From: Clostridium sp. CAG:914
GTDB taxonomy: Bacteria; Bacillota_I; Bacilli_A; RF39; UBA660
NCBI GenBank assembly: GCA_000437895.1
Contig: FR902129.1
Span: 1 to 64,000, forward strand
Length of the DNA: 64,000 nt
Direction of reading: 5' to 3'
Part shown: in pieces, positions 52,780 through 61,789 of the stretch
Numbering within the stretch: position 1 is the stretch's first letter
How the letters are laid out: the number at the start of each line of letters is the position of its first letter
Made by a program: the position numbers and the translations under genes
The notes under the pieces: model-generated
Told to the model about the DNA's origin: nothing
The model's input: only the letters and a program-made list of their open reading frames with translations
The model's database searches: none

Positions 52780-53406
52780 ATGTATAAAAAATATATAAAA
52801 AGAATACTTGATATAATACTGTCATTAATAGCTATCATTATAACATTACCAATATTTTTAATAGTAGGTATCCTTATCTTGATATTTATTGGTCAACCTG
52901 CCATCTTTAGACAAAAAAGACCAGGAAAAAATGAAAAAATATTTACCATGTATAAATTTAGAACTATGACCAATAAAAAAGATGAAGATGGTAATCTCTT
53001 ACCAGATGAATTAAGACTAACTAAATTAGGTAAATTTTTAAGAAAAACTTCTCTTGATGAAATACCAGAATTTATCAATATCTTAAAAGGAGATATGTCA
53101 CTTGTAGGCCCAAGACCCCTTTTAGTAGAATACTTACCATATTATACAGAAGAAGAACATCATCGTCATGATGTAAGACCAGGTTTAACAGGGCTTGCTC
53201 AAGTAAATGGCAGAAATAATTTGGATTGGGATAAAAGATTAAAAAAAGATATAGAATATGTTAATAATATCACATTTATAAATGATACTAAAATTATTTT
53301 AAAAACTATTAAAAAGGTGTTTGCAAGAGAAGATATTATAATAAGAGGTACTGGTAATATAGTTGATTTCAATAAATATAGGAGTAATAAAATAATAAAG
53401 AATTGA
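52780..53406 (+). CDS. Phosphosugar transferase (PglC/WcaJ-type initiating transferase)
   Basis: 208 aa. A single N-terminal reentrant hydrophobic helix (residues 8-37, IILSLIAIIITLPIFLIV) then the monotopic catalytic domain: FRQKRPGKNEKIFTMYKFRTM, LRKTSLDEIPEFINILKGDMSLVGPRPLLVEYL and RPGLTGLAQVNGRN with the catalytic Asp-Glu pair. It transfers a sugar phosphate from the UDP sugar to undecaprenyl phosphate at the inner membrane face, starting the repeat unit. Its short form and the PglF/PglE neighbours suggest a bacillosamine-like sugar. TGA is its stop. Confidence 0.92.
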   Translation: MYKKYIKRILDIILSLIAIIITLPIFLIVGILILIFIGQPAIFRQKRPGKNEKIFTMYKFRTMTNKKDEDGNLLPDELRLTKLGKFLRKTSLDEIPEFINILKGDMSLVGPRPLLVEYLPYYTEEEHHRHDVRPGLTGLAQVNGRNNLDWDKRLKKDIEYVNNITFINDTKIILKTIKKVFAREDIIIRGTGNIVDFNKYRSNKIIKN

Positions 53407-53416
53407 TGGTGTTAAA

Positions 53417-53944
53417 ATGAATTTATTAGGAAAAAAAGTATTATTAAAACCATTAGAAAAAGACGATATGGAAATATTACATTTTATGATTAATGACCCA
53501 GATATGTCAAATATGGTTGTAGGATGGTCTAAGCCAATCTCAATGGTTGAACAAGAAAGATGGTTTGAAAATTTAAAAAATGATTTAAACATAAGATATG
53601 CAATTTCTTATAATGGCAAAACTGTTGGCTGTGCTATTATACATGATATTGATTGGAAAAATAAATCAGTAACATTAAGTATAAAAGTATTAAAAGATTA
53701 TTGTAAAATAGGTATAGGAAAAGATACAATAAAAACACTTATTGAATATTGCTTTAATGAATTAAATGTAAATAGAATTTGTGCTGAGGTATTAGATTAT
53801 AATATTTCTTCTAATTCACTATTTAAATCTTGTGGTTTTGTTTTGGAAGGAACAAAAAGAAATGCCATATATAAAAAAGGAAAGTATAATTCATTAAATT
53901 TATATTCTATTTTGAAAGAAGAGTATAATGAAGGAAATAGGTAG
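53417..53944 (+). CDS. GNAT-family N-acetyltransferase
   Basis: 175 aa. RimJ/RimL-type GNAT: KVLLKPLEKDDMEILHFMIND at the N-terminus, WSKPISMVEQERWFENL, the acetyl-CoA loop KIGIGKDTIKTLIEYCFNEL near residue 95 (V/I-x-G-I-G-K), LNVNRICAEVLDYNISSNSLFKSCGF and EGTKRNAIYKKGKY. In this setting it could acetylate the 4-amino group of the sugar nucleotide, the job done in Campylobacter by the unrelated PglD; PseH is a GNAT with the analogous task. That role is inferred from position. It overlaps the next gene by 17 bases. Confidence 0.82.
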   Translation: MNLLGKKVLLKPLEKDDMEILHFMINDPDMSNMVVGWSKPISMVEQERWFENLKNDLNIRYAISYNGKTVGCAIIHDIDWKNKSVTLSIKVLKDYCKIGIGKDTIKTLIEYCFNELNVNRICAEVLDYNISSNSLFKSCGFVLEGTKRNAIYKKGKYNSLNLYSILKEEYNEGNR

Positions 53945-54989
53945 TGAGTTTTATAATATTATTCAAAATAGTGAATTATTAAATAATTTTAAAAATAATG
54001 ATAATACTTTGTATACCATAAGTGGTCGAACAGCTATAAATTTTATATTAAAAAATATTAATATTAGCGAAGGTATTGTTTATATGCCAAGCTATTGCTG
54101 TGAATCAATGATAATTCCTTTTTTAGAAAATAAGTATAAAATATTGTTTTATAATATTTTTATTCAAAATGGCAAATTAAAATATAATATAGATACTAAT
54201 ATAAAGTGTGATGTATTTTTTGCAATGTCATATTTTGGATTTACTAGTACAAATATGGACATTTACATAAAAGAATTTAATAATAAAAATATAATTGTTA
54301 TTGAAGACATTACACATAGATTACTATGTGATAACTCTTACTGTAAATATTCAGATTATATTGTAGCTAGTATTAGAAAATGGATACCTATATATACAGG
54401 TGGTGTTGCAATATCCTTAAATAATAAATTTCTTTTAAATAAAGAAAATTATCAGACTAACTCTAAACTTGTTCTGTTAAGAAAAAAAGCAATGAATTTA
54501 AAAAGAAATTATATAATAGAAAAAATAGAATGCAAAAAAAAGTATTTATATTTATTTGATGTTACTAATAATATGTTTAAAGATTGCAGTATAAAATTAA
54601 TGGATAATGAATCCTTAAATATATTAAATAAAACTAACATCGAACAAATAAAAAAAATAAGAAAAAATAATGCTAAAATAATCATAGATAAGATAAAGGA
54701 AAATCCTAATGTAGAATTATTATGTGAATATGAAAAATCTGATTGTCCATTGTTTGTTCCGGTAATATTAAAAAATGTAAATATAAATAAATTAAAAGAA
54801 AAACTTATTGATAATAGTATCTATTTACCAACACATTGGCCAAAATCTAAATATATTACTACTAACATTTCAGATATAATATATTATTCAGAATTATCTT
54901 TAGTATGTGATCAAAGGTATAATAAAGAAGAGATTATTAATTATATTGATACTTTTTTAAAAATAGTTTCGAGGTGTAAATATGAATGA
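53928..54989 (+). CDS. DegT-like PLP-dependent aminotransferase-fold protein, diverged
   Basis: 353 aa. Fold-type I PLP layout can be followed: TISGRTAINFILKNINISEGIVYMPSYCCESMIIPF near residue 28, VIEDITHRLLCD near 125 (cofactor Asp), IVASIRKWIPIYTGGVAI near 145 with a candidate Schiff-base Lys in RKW, and a C-terminal domain with LPTHWPKSKY. It is far from standard DegT enzymes and lacks the usual GEGG motif after the Lys. Related proteins are seen in other capsule loci. Either an amino-sugar aminotransferase or a non-catalytic relative. Translationally coupled on both sides. Confidence 0.65.
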   Translation: MKEIGSEFYNIIQNSELLNNFKNNDNTLYTISGRTAINFILKNINISEGIVYMPSYCCESMIIPFLENKYKILFYNIFIQNGKLKYNIDTNIKCDVFFAMSYFGFTSTNMDIYIKEFNNKNIIVIEDITHRLLCDNSYCKYSDYIVASIRKWIPIYTGGVAISLNNKFLLNKENYQTNSKLVLLRKKAMNLKRNYIIEKIECKKKYLYLFDVTNNMFKDCSIKLMDNESLNILNKTNIEQIKKIRKNNAKIIIDKIKENPNVELLCEYEKSDCPLFVPVILKNVNINKLKEKLIDNSIYLPTHWPKSKYITTNISDIIYYSELSLVCDQRYNKEEIINYIDTFLKIVSRCKYE

Positions 54990-55965
54990 TATTTATTTTG
55001 ATAGAAATTATGGGAAATTATATGAAAAAATCGAAAATGGAAAAGTTGTTATTTATAAGTTAAAAACATCTAATGGAATAATAACCAACCAATTTATAAA
55101 AAGAGAAATACCAATTGAAATTGATAATCATAAATATTATGACATTGTTACACCATATGGATATGGTGGTCCTGTTATTGAAAAAATTAGTGGTGATAAG
55201 GATACACTTTTATTAGAATATGAAGAAAACTTTAGTAAATATTGCAAGAAAAATTATATTGTAGCTGAATTTATAAGATTTCATCCGTTAGCAAACAATG
55301 CATTAGATTTTAAAACTATTTATGAAGTAACATATAATAGACATACATTAGGAACTAATTTAAAAGAATATGACGATCCAGTAGCAAGTGAATTTTCTAA
55401 AAGTTGTAAGCAAAATATAAGAAAAAAATTAGCTTTAGGTATGAGTTATAGGATTACTCTAAACCCTAAAGATTTATCAACTTTCAAGGATTGTTATTAT
55501 TCCACAATGGAAAGAAACGAAGCAACTGATTATTATTATTTTGATGATTCGTATTTTGAAATGATAAAAAAATATTTTGGCAATAATACAATTCTTGTTG
55601 AAGTCATATATGAAAATAGAACTATAGCTGCAGGCTTATATTTTTTGTGGAATAAAGTAATTCATATACACCTATCTGGAACATTAAAAGAATATTTACA
55701 TTTATCTCCAGCATACATATTAAGATATGCAATAACAAAATGGGGAAAAGAAAATGGATATGAATTAATTCATCACGGTGGTGGAAGAAGTTCAAATGAA
55801 GATGATAGTTTATATTTATTTAAAAAACAATTTGCTAAAAATACAAGATTTGATTTTTACTTAGGTAAAAAGACATGGAATATAGAAATTTATAATGAAT
55901 TATGTAACAAAAAAGGAGTTTCTAAAGAATCAGACTATTTTCCGGCATATAGAAAGGAGAATTAA
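54982..55965 (+). CDS. FemAB/BioF2-like acetyltransferase-fold protein
   Basis: 327 aa. The double-GNAT layout of FemAB and Acetyltransf_6 proteins is visible: N-terminal YDIVTPYGYGGPVIEK near residue 52, IRFHPLANN, a central block EFSKSCKQNIRKKLALGMSYRI near 137, YYSTMERNEATDYYYFDDSYFEMI, then VIYENRTIAAGLYFLWNKVIHIHLSG near 214 and SPAYILRYAITKWGKENGYELIHHGGGRSS. In polysaccharide loci such proteins are thought to attach an amino acid or acyl group to a sugar. The acceptor here is unknown. Overlaps the preceding gene by eight bases. Confidence 0.75.
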   Translation: MNDIYFDRNYGKLYEKIENGKVVIYKLKTSNGIITNQFIKREIPIEIDNHKYYDIVTPYGYGGPVIEKISGDKDTLLLEYEENFSKYCKKNYIVAEFIRFHPLANNALDFKTIYEVTYNRHTLGTNLKEYDDPVASEFSKSCKQNIRKKLALGMSYRITLNPKDLSTFKDCYYSTMERNEATDYYYFDDSYFEMIKKYFGNNTILVEVIYENRTIAAGLYFLWNKVIHIHLSGTLKEYLHLSPAYILRYAITKWGKENGYELIHHGGGRSSNEDDSLYLFKKQFAKNTRFDFYLGKKTWNIEIYNELCNKKGVSKESDYFPAYRKEN

Positions 55966-55967
55966 TT

Positions 55968-57158
55968 ATGAAAATATTAATGATTGCAAACTTCGTTTCA
56001 TTTCCTTTTGAAGGTGGAAATAGTAGATTTACATATATTTTGAATATGTTAGACCATAAAAAAAATCAATTAGAATTAGTCACATCTAATTTTAGACATA
56101 GTACAAAATCAAAAAGAGAATATAGTCCTGAAGAATTAAGTAAAGTGTCATACAAAATAACTTTATTAGATGAACCAGGGTATAAAAAAAATGTTTCTAT
56201 TAAAAGATTTTATAGTCATAAAATATTATCAATTAATCTAAAAAAATATTTAAAAAAAATTGATAAACCTGATTTAATATATTGTGCTGTTCCATCTTTA
56301 GATTTAGCAAAAGAAGCAGCAAAATATGCCAAAAATAACAATATAAGATTTATAATAGATGTACAAGATTTGTGGCCTGAAGCATTTAAAATGGTATTTA
56401 AAATTCCTATCATTAAAGATATAGTTTTTTTGCCACTAACATTAAAAGCTAATTATATCTACAAAAATGCTGATGATATTATTGCTGTTTCCGAAACATA
56501 TGCAAATAGAGCAAGCAAAGTAAACAAAAAATACAATAATAAATTAAGTGTGTTTCTTGGGACAGATTTAGAAAATTTTGATAAAATATCAACTATAAGT
56601 AGAAAAAATAAAGAAGACATTATAGTTGTATATATTGGAACATTAGGGCATAGTTATAATTTATTAGATACTATTAGGGCTATTAAAATTTTAAATGACA
56701 AAGGTATAAACAACATATTATTTAAAATAATGGGAGATGGTCCATTAAAAGAAATGTTTGAGTTAGAAGCAAAAAAATTAAATGTTAAATGTGATTTTAG
56801 TGGGAGACTTCCATATGAAAAAATGGTACAAGAACTAAGAAACTGTGATATAGCTATAAACCCTATTATGAAAAACGCTGCACAAAGTATAATTAATAAA
56901 GTGGGAGATTATGCAAGTGCTGGGCTCCCTGTTATTAATACTCAAGAATGCTTAGAATATAGAACCCTTGTAAAAGATTATGAATTAGGAATAAATTGTA
57001 TAAATGATCCAAAAGATATTGCTGATAAAATTGAAATATTAATTAATGATACAAAATTGAGAAAAAAAATGGGAAAAAATAATAGAAAATTAGCAGAAGA
57101 AAAATTTGATAGAAAAATAACATATAATAAAATTAAAAAAATAATAGAAAGAGGGTAA
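55968..57158 (+). CDS. Glycosyltransferase family 4 (GT-B fold)
   Basis: 396 aa. N-terminal acceptor domain MKILMIANFVSFPFEGGNSRF, donor domain with VVYIGTLGHSYNLLDTIRAIKIL near 224, KIMGDGPLKEMFELEAKKL near 258, FSGRLPYEKMVQELRNCDIAINP and GDYASAGLPVINTQECLEY near 320, equivalent to the E-x7-E donor site but weakly kept. It resembles WbuB-like GT4 transferases of capsule loci. Donor and linkage unknown. Shine-Dalgarno AAAGGAGA. Confidence 0.88.
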   Translation: MKILMIANFVSFPFEGGNSRFTYILNMLDHKKNQLELVTSNFRHSTKSKREYSPEELSKVSYKITLLDEPGYKKNVSIKRFYSHKILSINLKKYLKKIDKPDLIYCAVPSLDLAKEAAKYAKNNNIRFIIDVQDLWPEAFKMVFKIPIIKDIVFLPLTLKANYIYKNADDIIAVSETYANRASKVNKKYNNKLSVFLGTDLENFDKISTISRKNKEDIIVVYIGTLGHSYNLLDTIRAIKILNDKGINNILFKIMGDGPLKEMFELEAKKLNVKCDFSGRLPYEKMVQELRNCDIAINPIMKNAAQSIINKVGDYASAGLPVINTQECLEYRTLVKDYELGINCINDPKDIADKIEILINDTKLRKKMGKNNRKLAEEKFDRKITYNKIKKIIERG

Positions 57159-57162
57159 TGAT

Positions 57163-58245
57163 ATGAATTTATTACATATTTGCTCAATTACTAATAATAA
57201 AACCAGTGGTATTTCAAATGTTGTTCCTGACCATTTTATTAACCAAAAAAAACATGAAAATGTAGCTCTATTAAATTGCAACAAAACTAGAATTGAAAGA
57301 TTAAAAAGAGAAAAAAATGTTTTTTATCTAGACAAAATTAAAAACTTTGATAAATTACCAAAACCATTTAATCATCCTGATTTAGTGATTTTTCATGGCA
57401 TTTATTTTTTTCAGTACATAAAAATTTATAAAAAAATTTTAGAAAATAATATTCCTTATATAATTATTCCACATGGTTCTTTAACAACTGATGCACAAAA
57501 AATCAAACCACTAAAAAAACATTTTGCAAATTTATTTATTTTTAATAAATTTATCTATAAATCAAATTATATTCAATACTTATCGGATAATGAACTCAAT
57601 ATGTCAAAAAAATTTAATCATAACTCGTTTGTATTAGGAAATGGAATAAATAAAAGTAATAAAATAAAAGAAAAATTTTCCAATAATGGTATTAAATTAA
57701 TTTATGTTGGAAGATATGCTATTTATCACAAAGGAATAGACATTTTGCTAGATAGTTGTGAAAAAGCATATGACATTATGAAAAAAAACAATATTACTTT
57801 GTCTTTATATGGTTCAGGAAACGATGGAATAGAAAAAATTCAAAAAATGGTGGACGAAAAAAAGATTAATGATATTGTAAATGTCAATGGTCCAATATTC
57901 GGAAAAGAAAAAAGAGAAATAATTTTGAAACACGATTTTTTTATACAAATGTCAAGACTTGAAGGACAACCTTTAGGTATCATGGAGGCGATGACATTTG
58001 GAATGCCAATAATAGTTAGCGAAGGAACTACATTTAGCAAAATAGCTGATAAAGAAAAATGTGGTTTTTGTTGTTCCAATAGTAATGATTTTTCACATGT
58101 TATTGAATGTATAATCAAAGAAAACGCTGATAATTTTAAATTAATGGGACTCAACTCTTTGAAATATTCTAAAAATAATTTTCTATGGGCTAATGTTGCT
58201 GATAATACCATTAAAAAATATAAGGAGATTATAAATAATGATTGA
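57163..58245 (+). CDS. Glycosyltransferase family 4 (GT-B fold)
   Basis: 360 aa. Starts NLLHICSITNNKTSGISNVVPDHF, with HGSLTTDAQKIKPLKKHF in the acceptor domain and donor-domain motifs IKLIYVGRYAIYHKGIDILLDSCEKA near residue 176, LSLYGSGNDGIEKI, IFGKEKREIILKHDFFIQMSRLEGQPLGIMEAMTFGMPIIVSEGTTF near residue 247-290, a clear E-x7-E donor site (EGQPLGIMEAM). Adds one sugar of the repeat unit. Overlaps the polymerase gene by eight bases. Confidence 0.88.
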   Translation: MNLLHICSITNNKTSGISNVVPDHFINQKKHENVALLNCNKTRIERLKREKNVFYLDKIKNFDKLPKPFNHPDLVIFHGIYFFQYIKIYKKILENNIPYIIIPHGSLTTDAQKIKPLKKHFANLFIFNKFIYKSNYIQYLSDNELNMSKKFNHNSFVLGNGINKSNKIKEKFSNNGIKLIYVGRYAIYHKGIDILLDSCEKAYDIMKKNNITLSLYGSGNDGIEKIQKMVDEKKINDIVNVNGPIFGKEKREIILKHDFFIQMSRLEGQPLGIMEAMTFGMPIIVSEGTTFSKIADKEKCGFCCSNSNDFSHVIECIIKENADNFKLMGLNSLKYSKNNFLWANVADNTIKKYKEIINND

Positions 58246-59644
58246 TGGTAAGATTAAAAAAATAATGTATTTTAGTTTGATTTCATTATCATTTATATCT
58301 TTTATCGTTGTATTTTTAACTAATGATTATTCAAATTGTTCTTTTTTATGTTTACTTCCTTTATTTTTCTTTATTGGGGTATTGTTATTTTCTTTAGTTA
58401 ATAAAAAAAATGATTTATACTTAGGAACATTTATTATAATAATTTCTTATTTTATTCGTATGGTTTTAACCCCTATATTTATGTGTTTTGGCAATTATTT
58501 CGATTACAAAGATTCCTCTTTACCATATGATAATGCAGTTTTATTTATGATTTATGAATTTATATTTGTATTTATGATTTTAATTTTATATAATAAAAAA
58601 AAGAGGTATCCAATAAATAATTTAGAACAAAAAAATAAAAATTTAAATGATGAATTTAATATTACAAAATCATTAAAATATATATTAATAATCTTAATGT
58701 TAATTTGTTTTGTCTTTTGTATATTATATCCGCAAATTCTTAATAGTTTTAAAATTGGTATATTATCAAATTCTAAACTGATTCAATGGCAAATAAAATA
58801 TAATTTATCATTAAATTCAACTCCTAAATTAATTTTTTATCTAGTAAGTTGGTGTATTAAGGTATTAAAAGAAGTCATTATCTTTTCTATCTTGCTGTAT
58901 ATTAAAAGAAAAAATAAGACAAAAGATAAAAATATTATCAGTTTTTTAGTTTCTATAATTATAATTTTAATAGGTGCGCTAATAAGTGATGATACATTAG
59001 CTCAAAATATATATTTTGCATTAATTTATTTTTTAATGCTAACAGAGTTTTATCCTAAATATAAAAAAAGTATATACTACATATTAGGATTTACAATTTG
59101 TTTTATTTTCTTTTTTGGACTTTTTAATGAAAAAATTGCAAATGGTAATTTTCAAGAAATATCTTATAATATTGCTAATACATTGCAAGTATATTTCACA
59201 GGTGTTTATAACGTTGCTGTATCATTAAAACTTGAAGTTTCAAATCCTTTTAAAATTATTCTAGGAGATGTATTAAGAAGTATACCTTTATTTAAGACTT
59301 TCTTTGTTAACATGGAAACTAGCACAACAGTTTTTTGTAGTTATATTAATGACAAATACAATAGTCAAATAGTACCTTCATTAGGGCAATCTATTTTCTT
59401 TGTAGGTAAATTATTTGCACCAATTATTTCAGTAATATTTACTTTTTTAGCACTAAAATATGAAAGAGAAATTAAAAATAAAAAAAATTATTTTGATAAA
59501 TTTATTTATTATGTAATAATTGTAAAGTTGTCATGTATTCCAGTTATTTATAATGCACAGATTTTTTTACAAGGATTTTTTGGATTAATCTTACCATTAT
59601 TATTAATAAATCTATTTAATAAAAGGAGATATAACTATGATTGA
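58238..59644 (+). CDS. Wzy-like O-antigen/capsule repeat-unit polymerase
   Basis: 468 aa integral membrane protein with about ten to twelve predicted spans (e.g. residues 8-28, 32-52, 60-85, 95-118, 145-165, 195-220, 232-250, 258-275, 283-300, 400-420, 430-465) and one large outside loop (residues ~300-395) containing NIANTLQVYFTGVYNVAVSL and the conserved-type Arg in GDVLRSIPLF. This is the usual Wzy shape, with low sequence identity between members. It polymerises lipid-linked repeats outside the membrane. Overlaps both neighbours by eight bases. Confidence 0.78.
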   Translation: MIDGKIKKIMYFSLISLSFISFIVVFLTNDYSNCSFLCLLPLFFFIGVLLFSLVNKKNDLYLGTFIIIISYFIRMVLTPIFMCFGNYFDYKDSSLPYDNAVLFMIYEFIFVFMILILYNKKKRYPINNLEQKNKNLNDEFNITKSLKYILIILMLICFVFCILYPQILNSFKIGILSNSKLIQWQIKYNLSLNSTPKLIFYLVSWCIKVLKEVIIFSILLYIKRKNKTKDKNIISFLVSIIIILIGALISDDTLAQNIYFALIYFLMLTEFYPKYKKSIYYILGFTICFIFFFGLFNEKIANGNFQEISYNIANTLQVYFTGVYNVAVSLKLEVSNPFKIILGDVLRSIPLFKTFFVNMETSTTVFCSYINDKYNSQIVPSLGQSIFFVGKLFAPIISVIFTFLALKYEREIKNKKNYFDKFIYYVIIVKLSCIPVIYNAQIFLQGFFGLILPLLLINLFNKRRYNYD

Positions 59645-60362
59645 AAAGAAGATCCATTACTGTTGGTTTGGTGGTAAGCCTTTACCTAAAGAAGCAAAAA
59701 AATGTATAGATTCATGGAAAAAATATTTTCCTGATTTTGAAATAATCGAATGGAACGAAAATAATTTTAACATTAACTACAACAAATATACTTCTGAGGC
59801 CTATAAAAATAGGAAATATGCCTATGTTGCTGATGTAGCAAGATTATATGTAATATATAATTATGGCGGTATATATTTTGATGTAGATGTTGAAGTAATA
59901 AAAAATTATAAAGACATAATAAAAAATGAAGCATTTTTTGGTTTAGAAAAAGAAGGATATTTAAATACAGGGCTTGGTTTCGGAGCCACAAAAAAATCAC
60001 AAATAGTAAAACAACTATTAGATGATTATAAAGATAGGGATTTTGTTACGCAAGATGGAAAATTAAATTTAATACCATGCCCAGAAATAAATAGTAAAAT
60101 TTTTCTTAAAAATGGTTTTGATTTAAAAAATAAAATTCAAACAATTAATAATATTACTATATATCCAACAGAATATTTTAATCCATTAGAAGATTCTACT
60201 GGTAAATTAAAAAAAACAAAAAATACGCACAGTATTCATTGGTATGCAAAAAGTTGGGTTCCCAAAAGAAAAGTTATCATTAGTAAGATAACTAAACCAT
60301 TTCACAGAATATTTGGGCCTAGTTGTTTTAAAAAAATTAAAAGAATATTAAAAATTAAATAG
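59637..60362 (+). CDS. Glycosyltransferase family 32-like (DXD) transferase
   Basis: 241 aa. KKIHYCWFGGKPLPKEAKKCIDSWKKYFPDFEIIEWNE at the N-terminus, then AYKNRKYAYVADVARLYVIYNYGGIYFDVDVEVIKN near residue 58-87, with the metal-binding DVDV (DXD). The conserved Asp-x-x-Arg (ADVAR) and GGIYFDxD block define this capsular sugar transferase group. NTHSIHWYAKSW near the C-terminus is also typical. Retaining transfer from a nucleotide sugar is expected; substrate unknown. Shine-Dalgarno AAAAGGAG. Confidence 0.9.
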   Translation: MIEKKIHYCWFGGKPLPKEAKKCIDSWKKYFPDFEIIEWNENNFNINYNKYTSEAYKNRKYAYVADVARLYVIYNYGGIYFDVDVEVIKNYKDIIKNEAFFGLEKEGYLNTGLGFGATKKSQIVKQLLDDYKDRDFVTQDGKLNLIPCPEINSKIFLKNGFDLKNKIQTINNITIYPTEYFNPLEDSTGKLKKTKNTHSIHWYAKSWVPKRKVIISKITKPFHRIFGPSCFKKIKRILKIK

Positions 60363-60376
60363 CAAGAGGGTGTACA

Positions 60377-61789
60377 ATGATAAACAAATACAAAGAATTG
60401 TTAAAAAATATTGGCATTTTTGGTATTAGTAATTTAGTAACCAAAATAATACTATTCTTAATGATACCACTTTATACTAATGTGTTATCTTCTTCAGAAT
60501 ATGGTATTATTGATATTATTTCTACAACAATTAATCTTGCAATACCAATTTTTACTTTATGTATTACTGAAGCAGTAATTAGATACACAATGGAAAAAAT
60601 TACTAATAAAAAGCAAGTATTAATAACTGCTTTTAGAGTAGTTTTAATTGGTTTTATCATACTAAATATACTATCTATAATTGCAATGTTCCTTGGTATA
60701 AGCATTAAATATGTTATAATATTTTTGTCATACTATATAGTCCTAGCAATTAATAATATATTAGCATATTATTTAAGAGGAATAGAGAAAGTTAAAGAGT
60801 TAGGATTAATAAGTATTATAAGAGTAATTATTCTAGTTTGCCTTAATTTACTCCTTCTATTATACTTTAATACGGGTGTTATTGGATATTATCTGTCATT
60901 AATAATAAGTGATATAATCGCTATTATTTCATTTGCTATTATAATTAAAAAAGATAATAAGATGTATCATGATGTCAATGAACCAAATATATCTAAAGAT
61001 ATGATAAATTACAGCAAGCCATTTATAGCAAATTCTATCAGTTGGTGGATAAACAATGCTTCTGATAAATACGTTTTATTACTATTTTGTAATATTGAGA
61101 CTACTGGAATATATTCAATATCATATAAAATTCCTAGTATATTAGAAATGATTCAAAATGTGTTTGCTCAAGCGTGGCAAATTTCTGCTATAAAAGAATA
61201 TAAAGATAAAAAGTCTTCTATATTTTTTGAAAATATGTATAAATATTATAATATTATATTAGTTTTTAGTGTTTGTTTTCTTTTGTTGTTTTTAAAGGTT
61301 ATTTCTAAGATTCTGTTTGCAAAAGAATTCTATACTGCATGGCAATATGTACCATTTTTACTTCTTGCAATATTATTCGGAGCATTATCGGGTTTTTTAG
61401 GTTCTATATATGCAGCTTATAAAGATTCTAAAATGTATGCAAAATCAACTATAATTGGAGCAATCATAAATATTCTTTTAAACTTTATTTTAATACCAAT
61501 ATTAGGTGCAACCGGCGCAGCATTTGCTACATTTTTATCATATCTATTAATTTGGTTTATTAGATTAAAATTTATGAAAAAATATATAACTCTAAAAATA
61601 AATTTCAAAAAAGATATTACTGCATATATAATTTTAATTATTGATAGTTTAATAATAATAATAAATTATTCTAAAATAATTTCACTAATAAGCAATTTAA
61701 TTAGTATTATGATATTGATTATTCTATATTATAATGAAATAAAATTTATTATAAAAAAAATTTTTAATGAAAGAAGTTGTAAAAAATGA
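60377..61789 (+). CDS. Wzx-like oligosaccharide flippase
   Basis: 470 aa with about 12 to 14 membrane spans, MOP/MATE-type. N-terminus ELLKNIGIFGISNLVTKIILFLMIPLYTNVLSSSEYGIIDI is the standard start of Wzx/RfbX proteins; later SNSISWWINNASDKYVLLLF near residue 215 and LLLAILFGALSGFLGSIYAAYKDSKMYAKSTIIGA near 330 follow the family. It would move the lipid-linked repeat across the membrane to the Wzy-like polymerase. Stop and next start overlap (ATGA). Confidence 0.9.
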   Translation: MINKYKELLKNIGIFGISNLVTKIILFLMIPLYTNVLSSSEYGIIDIISTTINLAIPIFTLCITEAVIRYTMEKITNKKQVLITAFRVVLIGFIILNILSIIAMFLGISIKYVIIFLSYYIVLAINNILAYYLRGIEKVKELGLISIIRVIILVCLNLLLLLYFNTGVIGYYLSLIISDIIAIISFAIIIKKDNKMYHDVNEPNISKDMINYSKPFIANSISWWINNASDKYVLLLFCNIETTGIYSISYKIPSILEMIQNVFAQAWQISAIKEYKDKKSSIFFENMYKYYNIILVFSVCFLLLFLKVISKILFAKEFYTAWQYVPFLLLAILFGALSGFLGSIYAAYKDSKMYAKSTIIGAIINILLNFILIPILGATGAAFATFLSYLLIWFIRLKFMKKYITLKINFKKDITAYIILIIDSLIIIINYSKIISLISNLISIMILIILYYNEIKFIIKKIFNERSCKK

